NCBI GenBank assembly: GCA_900465685.1
Contig: UEGR01000005.1
Location: forward strand, 124,001 to 188,000
DNA: 64,000 nt
Source: Hyphomicrobiales bacterium
Lineage (GTDB): Bacteria; Pseudomonadota; Alphaproteobacteria; Rhizobiales; Rhizobiaceae
Reading direction: 5' to 3'
The notes under the pieces are model-generated. The model saw only the letters and a list, made by a program, of their open reading frames with translations. It did no database searches and was not told where the DNA came from. Shown piece by piece: positions 48,282-56,300 of this stretch; positions within the stretch are counted from its first letter, which is position 1, and the number at the start of each line of letters is the position of its first letter. A program made the position numbers and the translations under genes.

Positions 48282-49231
48282 ACAAGCGCGCCGTCGTAAC
48301 GAAGGCCCGGATCACGATCATGCGCAAGGAGCAGTGGTCCGTCGAGATCGACAACCGTTGCCTTTTGGGCGAGCAGCACTGCGGGCGCCATGCCGAGCGA
48401 TGTGCCAACCATGCAACCGACCATGATTTTCAGGCCAAGACCAATGGCCTTTTCGCGCATCACCAGCCCTTCGGTCAGTCCGCCTGCCTTGTCGAGCTTG
48501 ATGTTCACGGCGTCATAGCGCTTGGCAAGCTCTTCCAGACCCTCTGACGTGTGGACGCTTTCGTCGGCGCAAATCATGACCGGGCGTTCAATCTCGCTCA
48601 GGATCGCATCTTTACCAGCGGGCAGGGGTTGTTCGATCAGGATCACGCCCGCATCGGCGGCAGCGCGCATGTTTTCGGCAATGTTCGCGTCGGTCCAGCC
48701 TTCGTTCGCATCAATGATGATCCGGCTGTTTGGTGCTGCTGCGGCGACGGCGCGAATGCGCTCAATGTCGTTCTCGCCGCCCATCTTCACCTTGATCAGA
48801 GGGTAATGTGCAACTTTGGCCGTGGATTCTGCCATTTCCTCTGGCGTGCCCAGCGAAACGGTAATCGCCGTTTCAAGTGGCTTGAATTCACCGCCCAGCA
48901 TATCGGCAACGCTTTTACCGCTGATCTTGGCTTCCAGATCCCACAAGGCACAGTCGACGGCGTTACGCGCGGCACCCGCGGGCATCAGCTTCTGAATGTC
49001 CTGACGTGTCACGCCGCCTTCGATCTCGGCCCGGACGGCTTCGATTGCAGCGGTGACGCTTTCAATGCTCTCGCCATAGCGCGCATAAGGTACGCATTCG
49101 CCGCGCCCTTGATGCTCACCGTTGCCAATTGCACACACAACAACGGCAGCTTCAGTCTTTGACCCACGCGAAATTGTGAATTTTCCAGCGATGGGGTAGC
49201 GTTCAACAAGGATGTTCAAGGTATTCTGCAT
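48251..49231 (-). CDS. L-Ala-D/L-Glu (dipeptide) epimerase, enolase superfamily
   Basis: 326 residues from MQNTLNILVERYP, preceded by GGAAGG at 6 nt; the frame extends upstream but that part lies under mlaE and is not this gene. Enolase-superfamily residues: KVKMGG (KxK), metal ligands in IIDANEGW, IEQPL and CADESVH, and a late lysine in VNIKLDKAGG. Members recycle peptidoglycan dipeptides in the cytoplasm. Divergent from mlaE. Confidence 0.9.
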   Translation of the reverse strand: MQNTLNILVERYPIAGKFTISRGSKTEAAVVVCAIGNGEHQGRGECVPYARYGESIESVTAAIEAVRAEIEGGVTRQDIQKLMPAGAARNAVDCALWDLEAKISGKSVADMLGGEFKPLETAITVSLGTPEEMAESTAKVAHYPLIKVKMGGENDIERIRAVAAAAPNSRIIIDANEGWTDANIAENMRAAADAGVILIEQPLPAGKDAILSEIERPVMICADESVHTSEGLEELAKRYDAVNIKLDKAGGLTEGLVMREKAIGLGLKIMVGCMVGTSLGMAPAVLLAQKATVVDLDGPLLLAHDRDPGLRYDGALVYPPEATVWG

Positions 49232-49387
49232 GGAGAGCCTTCCGAATCTCAATCCCGAAAAGTTGATGGGCTTTTGGGATGAGATGGTGCGTGAGAGCGC
49301 GGAATTGGGGTATTCGTCTGATTCATCGGGCGGATGCTCCAATACGCTGTATTTCGGTCGTGTTACGACTCGTATATGAGGTTTGCC

Positions 49388-50563
49388 ATGTTGACCGACA
49401 CTGCTGACAAAGCAAGAGCTGCCGCGAATGTCGCGCCAAAGATCGATGTGGCGGATCAGGATGGCGTGCGCCTCGTTCGCCTGAGCGGACGCTGGGTTTC
49501 GCAAAGCGTCCATCTTGTCGATGACAAAATGCGCAGCCTCGAAAAAGTCGCGGGCGGCCAATCCACGCATATTGATGCTTCCGGCATATCCGGTCTGGAT
49601 ACGGCAGGCGCCTGGCTTGTCGAGCGGCTGAGGCAGCGTCTCGTGACCCAGAAGGCCGATGTGCAGCTTGAAGGCATTCGCGAATCCTGGGCACCGCTGA
49701 TGGATGAAGTTGGCGGCGCGGTTGAGCGGGCGCTCGATGTTCCTCGCACCAAGAAGCCCTTCTTTCTCATTGCTTTTCTGGCTGCCCTTGGCGGTGGCGT
49801 CGTCTCGATTTTCGACGACTTCAAAATGTCGATGCACATTCTGGGTGCCACTATTCGCGGTGCGCAGCTCAAATATGGTCGTGGAAGCGGGATTCCGATT
49901 GCCGCCATCGTAACGCAGATGGACCGTATGGGCGTGGGTGCCATTCCCATTATCATTCTGATGTCGACCATCGTCGGTGCGATCATCGCGCAGCAGGGTG
50001 CTTTTCAGCTGCGTTACTTCGGTGCTGAGATTTTCGTGGTCGATCTGGTCGGTATTCTGGTCTTGCGTGAATTGGGCGTGCTTTTGACCGCGATCATGAT
50101 TGCCGGTCGTTCCGGCAGCGCGATTACAGCGGAAATCGGCTCCATGAAAATGCGCGAAGAAACGGACGCGCTGACGGTTATCGGGCTCAATCCCGTAGGC
50201 GTTCTGGTGTTTCCGCGCCTTGTTGCCCTCGTCATCGTGCTGCCGCTGCTGACCATCATTTCCAATCTGGCTGCATTGGTCGGGGCAGGCGGCGTCGCGT
50301 GGTTTTATTCCAATATCTCGCCGGAGGCCTTTATCAGCCGTCTGCATGATGCAGTGGCGTTGAACACCTATTTCGCCGGTTTGATCAAGGCGCCGTTCAT
50401 GGCAATGATCATCGGTATTCTTGCTTCGGTCGAAGGTATGAAAGTCGGCGGAAGTGCAGAATCACTTGGACGCCGGGTCACCGCATCGGTGGTGAAGGCT
50501 ATTTTCGTGGTTATCGTCGTCGACGGCATGTTTGCTATGTTCTACGCAGCGATTAATTTCTAG
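49388..50563 (+). CDS. mlaE: MlaE-type lipid transport permease with N-terminal STAS domain
   Basis: 391 residues. The first 120 form a STAS domain (THIDASGISGLDTAGAWLVERL), the job done by separate MlaB in E. coli; the rest is the MlaE permease (GAIPIIILMSTIVGAIIAQQ, VLRELGVLLTAIMIAGRSG). The inner-membrane part of a system that moves phospholipids between membranes. The ATG at 49388 has GAGG 7 nt upstream, better than ATG codons at 49334 and 49376. Confidence 0.92.
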   Translation: MLTDTADKARAAANVAPKIDVADQDGVRLVRLSGRWVSQSVHLVDDKMRSLEKVAGGQSTHIDASGISGLDTAGAWLVERLRQRLVTQKADVQLEGIRESWAPLMDEVGGAVERALDVPRTKKPFFLIAFLAALGGGVVSIFDDFKMSMHILGATIRGAQLKYGRGSGIPIAAIVTQMDRMGVGAIPIIILMSTIVGAIIAQQGAFQLRYFGAEIFVVDLVGILVLRELGVLLTAIMIAGRSGSAITAEIGSMKMREETDALTVIGLNPVGVLVFPRLVALVIVLPLLTIISNLAALVGAGGVAWFYSNISPEAFISRLHDAVALNTYFAGLIKAPFMAMIIGILASVEGMKVGGSAESLGRRVTASVVKAIFVVIVVDGMFAMFYAAINF

Positions 50564-50679
50564 AGATTTATATGACCGTTGTTTTGTTTGGGTTCTTTGA
50601 GACACAGTTACACAGAAAACTGAACCTGCGGTCGCTTTCGGCTGTTCAGTCGGAAGCTTGGCTCGGTTAAAGAATAGGT

Positions 50680-51537
50680 ATGGAGAACGGTATCGACGTA
50701 GAGTCGCAACCACAGCAGGATGAAAGCCATCACACGGCGATACCGATGATTTCGGTACGCGACGTAACGGTTTCGTTTGGCCGTTCGCCAGTGCTGGATA
50801 GGCTTTCGCTCGATATCTACAAGGGCGAGGTTTTGGGCTTCATCGGTCCGTCGGGATCAGGCAAGTCCGTGCTGATGCGCACAATTTTGGGGCTGAACAA
50901 GAAGCAGTCCGGCGAAATCGAGATTCTCGGCCGCAACATTGATCGTCTCAATGAAATGGAGAAAATGGCCATCGACATGCGGATGGGCGTTCTTTTCCAG
51001 CACGGCGCGTTGTTTTCCGCGCTCAACGTGCTTGAGAATATTCAGGTTCCGATGCGCGAATATCTCGATCTGTCGCCAAAGCTGATGGATGAGCTGGCGC
51101 GACTGAAGATCGATCTCGTAGGACTGAAGCCTGATACGGCTGAGAAATTTCCATCGGAACTTTCAGGCGGCATGATCAAGCGTGCCGCTTTGGCGCGTGC
51201 GCTGGCGCTCGATCCGGATATCGTTTTTCTCGACGAGCCGACCTCGGGGCTCGATCCGATCGGCGCTGCGGAGTTTGATGAGCTGATCGCGAATCTGCGC
51301 GATACGATGGGTCTGACCGTCTATATGGTCACGCACGATCTCGACAGCCTCTTCGCCATCTGTGACCGGATTGCCGTTCTGGGGAACAAGAAAGTGCTGG
51401 TCAGCGGCACGATTGAAGACATGCTGCATGTAGACGACCCATGGGTTAAATCCTATTTTCGGGGCAAGCGAGCGCGCCAGATCGATACTTCGGCGCCATC
51501 AAGACGGCGGCCCGGCAGCCGCTTGCAGACGGGATAA
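50680..51537 (+). CDS. mlaF: MlaF-type ABC transporter ATPase
   Basis: 285 residues. Walker A GPSGSGKSV, signature ELSGGMIKRAALARALA (the LSGGM form typical of MlaF), Walker B IVFLDEPTSGLDP. Drives the MlaE permease. The spacer from mlaE (116 bp) is longer than others in the operon; mlaD follows after 3 bp. Confidence 0.95.
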   Translation: MENGIDVESQPQQDESHHTAIPMISVRDVTVSFGRSPVLDRLSLDIYKGEVLGFIGPSGSGKSVLMRTILGLNKKQSGEIEILGRNIDRLNEMEKMAIDMRMGVLFQHGALFSALNVLENIQVPMREYLDLSPKLMDELARLKIDLVGLKPDTAEKFPSELSGGMIKRAALARALALDPDIVFLDEPTSGLDPIGAAEFDELIANLRDTMGLTVYMVTHDLDSLFAICDRIAVLGNKKVLVSGTIEDMLHVDDPWVKSYFRGKRARQIDTSAPSRRRPGSRLQTG

Positions 51538-51540
51538 GAT

Positions 51541-52536
51541 ATGGAAACAAAAGCCAATTACGTTCTGGTCGGGGTTTTCACGCTGCTTGTCAGCCTGCTG
51601 GCTTTCGGATTCGTGTACTGGATCGCGCGCTTCGGTGAGGCTCGTGAATCCATTCCCATGGATGTGCGTATTCCCGGTTCGGTAACGGGCCTGACTGTTG
51701 GAAGTCAGGTTTTGTTCAATGGTATCAAGGTCGGTGACGTTCGGGGTTTGCATCTCGATGAGAGCAACCCGGAAATGGTGATCGTGCAGACACGTGTGAA
51801 CGGCAGCACACCAATCACGCGTTCGACTGCCGCAACGCTTGGCTTTCAGGGTCTGACCGGTCAGGCCTATATCGAACTCAAGGGTGGCCGTCTGGATGAG
51901 CCTAACCTGCTGACAGAAGCAGCCAAGGAAGAATCGGTGGCGCGTATCGACGCTGACCCGTCTGCGGTCAACAATCTCCTCGCCACCGCACAGGACATTT
52001 TCGGACGCGCCAACACGGTGCTCGGCGAGCTGGAAGGTTTTGTCAAAGAAGCCCGTGGTCCTCTGACCGACACGATCAACAATACCAAGACATTCACCGA
52101 TGCGCTGGCCAAAAATGCCGATGTCATCGACGAACTGGGCTCCAATGCCGGTAACATCAAGCAGATCATCGAAGACGCGAAGGAAACGATGGCGCGTCTC
52201 AATGCTGCGTCGGTTCGCGTTGACGGCATTCTGGCCAAGACCGACAAGCTTCTGTCCACGGATGACAAGGACGGGGTTGTGGCGCAGGCCAAGGCGACGC
52301 TTGAATCCATTCGCCAGACCTCGGACAATCTCGACAAGCGGTTGGGACCGATAGCAGATAATTTGCAGCGTTTCTCAGGCCAGGGTCTTCGAGACGTGCA
52401 GTCCGTGGTTGTTGACAGCCGCCGCTCGATACAGCGCATCGAACAGGCGATCACAGAACTCGAACGCAACCCGCAACGTTTGATTTTCGGCGGGCAAGGC
52501 AGTGTACCTCAGTATAACGGAAGGGCGCGTCATTGA
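51541..52536 (+). CDS. mlaD: MlaD-like MCE protein
   Basis: 331 residues. N-terminal membrane helix (YVLVGVFTLLVSLLAFGFVY), then one MCE domain (IPGSVTGLTVGSQVLFNGIKVGDV) that forms a lipid-binding hexamer, followed by about 180 helical residues. The long C-terminal helical part is larger than that of E. coli MlaD and could form a channel across the periplasm. Confidence 0.94.
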   Translation: METKANYVLVGVFTLLVSLLAFGFVYWIARFGEARESIPMDVRIPGSVTGLTVGSQVLFNGIKVGDVRGLHLDESNPEMVIVQTRVNGSTPITRSTAATLGFQGLTGQAYIELKGGRLDEPNLLTEAAKEESVARIDADPSAVNNLLATAQDIFGRANTVLGELEGFVKEARGPLTDTINNTKTFTDALAKNADVIDELGSNAGNIKQIIEDAKETMARLNAASVRVDGILAKTDKLLSTDDKDGVVAQAKATLESIRQTSDNLDKRLGPIADNLQRFSGQGLRDVQSVVVDSRRSIQRIEQAITELERNPQRLIFGGQGSVPQYNGRARH

Positions 52537-52568
52537 TTTTCTCGGCTGAAAATTCGACAAACGGGTCT

Positions 52569-53174
52569 ATGAACGTGAAATCGCGCCGCAACCGTTCTCT
52601 CGCAGGTTCTGTTTCGCTTGTTCTGGCGGCGCTTCTTGCTGGCTGTGGAACGACACCTCTCGATACGTTCAATCTGACGACGCCGAAGCCAGCTGTGTCG
52701 TCGCCGAGCCGCAAGAGCTTGCAGCTTTTAGTTCCGACGCCGACGGCGTTGAAGGCGCTCGATAGCGAAAACATCGTGATCAGTTCCGCGCCGGGTTCCA
52801 TCGAGTATCTCAAAGGTGCGCAGTGGGGCGACAGGCTGACGAATATCGTTCAGTCCCGCCTCGTCCAGGCTTATGAGAATACCGGGGTGTTTGGCGGTGT
52901 AGGCCGTCCGGGTGACGGTCTGGCGATCAATTATCAGATCCTGACCGATCTTCGCATGTTCGGTGTTCAGGTCAGCGGCGGCTCCAGAACCGCTGTTGTG
53001 GAACTCGCCATCAAGCTTATGAACGACAAGACAGGCGAAGTACGCGCAACGCGGGTGTTCCGTAGTACCGCGCCTGTTAGCGGAACCGGGAATGCGGCTT
53101 ACGTGAAGGCGCTCGATGCAGCCTTTGATCGTGCCGCAAATGAAATTGTCGGCTGGACGGTTTCCGCTATTTAA
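52569..53174 (+). CDS. ABC-type transport auxiliary lipoprotein (PqiC-like)
   Basis: 201 residues from the ATG at 52569, giving a signal peptide with a lipobox LLAGC at about residue 26. The mature part has FNLTTP and repeated beta/alpha text of the ABC_trans_aux family, outer-membrane lipoproteins that partner MCE transporters. A TTG at 52533, with GGAAGG and overlapping the mlaD stop, is an alternative start. Last gene of the mla operon. Confidence 0.87.
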   Translation: MNVKSRRNRSLAGSVSLVLAALLAGCGTTPLDTFNLTTPKPAVSSPSRKSLQLLVPTPTALKALDSENIVISSAPGSIEYLKGAQWGDRLTNIVQSRLVQAYENTGVFGGVGRPGDGLAINYQILTDLRMFGVQVSGGSRTAVVELAIKLMNDKTGEVRATRVFRSTAPVSGTGNAAYVKALDAAFDRAANEIVGWTVSAI

Positions 53175-53211
53175 GTCGCATAGACGGTCGAGCGGATCAG
53201 CAAAAATGAAT

Positions 53212-53242
53212 AAGGCGGGGTTTGAACCCCGCCTTTCTTTTT
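53212..53242 (+). terminator. intrinsic terminator of the mla operon
   Basis: A 9-bp perfect stem AAGGCGGGG / CCCCGCCTT with a TTTGAA loop, followed by TCTTTTT. Confidence 0.92.
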
Positions 53243-53325
53243 ATCTGGAATCAGAAAACCCGGGAACGGCGAACTTTGCCGCGTCTACGCCTACGTACAC
53301 TGCGCCGGTTTTATCCCGTCAGAGC

Positions 53326-53355
53326 AACAAAAAAACGCGGCCCGAAGGCCGCGTT
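53326..53355 (-). terminator. intrinsic terminator of the giant coiled-coil gene
   Basis: A 9-bp perfect stem AACGCGGCC / GGCCGCGTT with a tetraloop; on the minus strand a T-run follows. It lies 27 bp after the stop of the 1695-codon gene. Confidence 0.9.
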
Positions 53356-53381
53356 CTGACTAGTTATGTCTCTAGCGCTTG

Positions 53382-56300
53382 TTAGCGCAGGCGACCGCTG
53401 GCATGGGCCAGCATGGTGTAAACCTTGCCGGTATCGGACGTCAGATAGGTCTGCGTCACCATGTTGTCGCGGTCGTTACGGGCGACATCTTCAAGCAGGC
53501 GCTGGAAGTCGTCCATGTAGCGGTCCACGGCGCGGCGGAATTCGCCATCCGTCTGATACTTGCGCTTGATGTCGTCAAACGTCTGCTGGCCCTTGAGTGT
53601 GTACAGGCGACGGGTGAAGACGTTGCGCTCACCACGGCGATAGCGGTCCCAGAGTTCAACCGATGCTTCATGATCGATAGCGCGGGCGATATCGACCGAC
53701 AGCGAGTTCAGCGATTCAACCACATGGCTTGGCGAACGCGGAGCGGCGGTTGGCTGTGCCTTTGGCTGAACGGCTTCTTCTTCCTCACGCGATGCGCGGG
53801 CAAGGAGATCGGAAACCCAGCCGCGAGGCTTTTCAGCGGTAGCGGCCGGAGCCGTTGCGGCCGGAGCCTTGGGCATTTCCACCGGACGCTGGCGAACGGC
53901 AACGTCAGCCTGTGCGACCGGAGCTGCTGAGGGCTGAACTGGTGCCTGAACAGGAGCCGGGCGCTGTGCAGCGGGTGCAGGACGCGAAACCGGACGGTCT
54001 GCGCGGCTTTCGCCAACGTCGACCAGACGGCCCGACTTGTTGACGATTTCTGCCAGTTCCTTGAGCGCGCTGATCTGCTCGCTCACGGCCTTGCGCATGG
54101 CGGTCGTTGTTTCCTTGGCTTCGGCAGGCATGTCGAGAACGCCGCGCTTCAGCTCACCGCGCGTGGTGTTCAGCTCGGTGCGAATTTCGCCAGCGGTGCG
54201 ACGGATATCGTCGGTTGCTGCCGAGAACTTCTGGGCTGCCTGCTCGACGATTTCCGAAACGCTTTCGCGCATCTTTTCCGCCGAGGCGCGGGTCTGGCCT
54301 TCTGCGCGCTGGAATGCCGAGGCAACCAGAGTTTCGAAGGACTGCATGAGCTTCTCAATACCTTCCGACTTTTCCACGAGGCCGGAAGCCAGCTTGTCGA
54401 GCGCCTGCTGGCGGTCGGACAGCGTGGTGACGAGACCATTCTGAGCCGAATTGATCATGTCGGAGGCCGAGGAAAGAACCTTTCCATGGTCTTCGAAACG
54501 GTCTGCAATGTCGGCGATCTGCGACAGCGTGCTATCGGAAAGCGCACGCAGCGTACCGATATTGGTGTCGATCAGACCGGTCGAGGCCTGGAACATCTGC
54601 GCAGCGCGATTGGTGTTTTCGACGAAGCTCGACGTCGTGTCGACGAGACGACCATCGATATCGGTCAGGTTGCGCGTTGCAGCGTCGATCAGCTTGCCAA
54701 GCTCGCCATTCGAAGTGGAGAGGCGGTCGATCAGCTCGCTGACATTGTCGGAGAGACCAGCTTTTGCCTGCTGAACAGCTGCGATGGTTTCTGCCGTGCG
54801 GTTTGCCAGTGCATTCACCAGAGCGGCATTTTCCGAACGCAGGCGGTCGGTTGCGGCATGGGTTGCTTCTTCAAGCTGCTGTGCCAGACCGCGTCCACTA
54901 TCGGCAAGGCGCTGTACCAGCGGCTCTGCCGTATCGTTGAGGATCTTGGTGATTTCCTGCGAGCGAGCCGAGAGAACTGCATTGAGTTCACGCGTGCGCT
55001 CTTCAAGAGTGACAGCCGTCGTATCCGTAACCTGCGCGATGCGGGCTTCCACAGAACCGAGTTCCATCGTGATGCGCGAGCCAATGTCACCGAGACGGGT
55101 GGCAATTGCGTCGGCGCGTTCCACGAGGCGGGCTTCGGTGCCTGCCAGATTGTCGGCAACGCTGACCGAGAAGGTTTCGCTGTGACCGGCAAGGGTCTCG
55201 CTCGTCTTCGATGCGGTATCGGCGATGCGAGCCTCGATGGCGCTGAGTTCGCCGGTGAGGCGGTTCTCGATGGCTTCAAGACCGCTCGCAATAGCGCCGG
55301 CGCGTTCATTGAGGCGGATTTCGGTGCCTGCCAGATTATCGACAACGCTGGCTGCAAAAGCTTCGCTGTGACCGGCGAGGGTCTCGCTCGTCTTGGCTGC
55401 CGTATCGGCGATGCGGGCTTCGATGGAACCGAGTTCGCCGGTGAGGCGGGTTTCGATGTCGCCGAGACGTCCGGCAATCGCATCGGCGCGGTCACCGAGA
55501 CGGGCTTCCGTACCCGACAGATTGTCGATCAGGCGTGCGCTGAACGCTTCGCCGAAGCCATCCAGTGCCTGACCGGCCTTGGCAGCTTCTGCGGAAAGCG
55601 TGCTTGCCGCTTCGCCGATCTTCTCGCGCAGCGAGGTGGCAACAACGCCAGCGCTCTGTTCCAGCGCACGGCGAACATTGTCGACGCCGATAGAAAGCGC
55701 CTTTTCCATGGTCTGCGTGCGCTCTTCGATAATGCCGGTCTGGCCTGCGAAAGCATCGTTGATGATGGCGCTGCTATCGGCAATGACGTTACGCAGATTG
55801 GCAGTGTGCTCTTCAATCGCGCCGTTCTGACCTGCGAATGCCTGATTGATAACGGCACCGCTTTCCGCGATGACACTGCGCAGATTGGCGGTGTGTCCTT
55901 CGATGATGCCGGTCTGGCCTTCGAAAGCCTGTCCAATAGCGGAAGCGCTGTCGGCAATTGCGCCGCGCAGATTGGCAGTGCGCTGATCCAGAACGTCGCT
56001 ATGGTCTTGCAGAGACTGGTTGAGCGAAGACGTGCTGTCGCTCAGCGTTGCGCGGATGGCCGCTGCACGCGTTTCAATCGTCTGCTCATGGCCGTTCAGA
56101 ATATCAACCAGCGAGTCATTGTGGTTGCTCAGAACAGTGCGCAGGCCGTTTGTGCGTTCTTCCACATGACGAACATGTTCGCCAAGCGTTGCTTCGAAAG
56201 CGTCGCGTCCGGCTGCGATGGATTCGCCGAGCGTTGCCGCGCGTTCGTCCAGAATGCGAGCCAGCGAAGACTGGTTGTCGGCAATAAGTGCCTGAAGCGA

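Noticed and set aside
49232..50347. N-terminal extension of the epimerase frame (372 codons more)
   Set aside because: It runs antisense through mlaE; the enolase-type protein begins at MQNTLNILVERYP with its own ribosome site.
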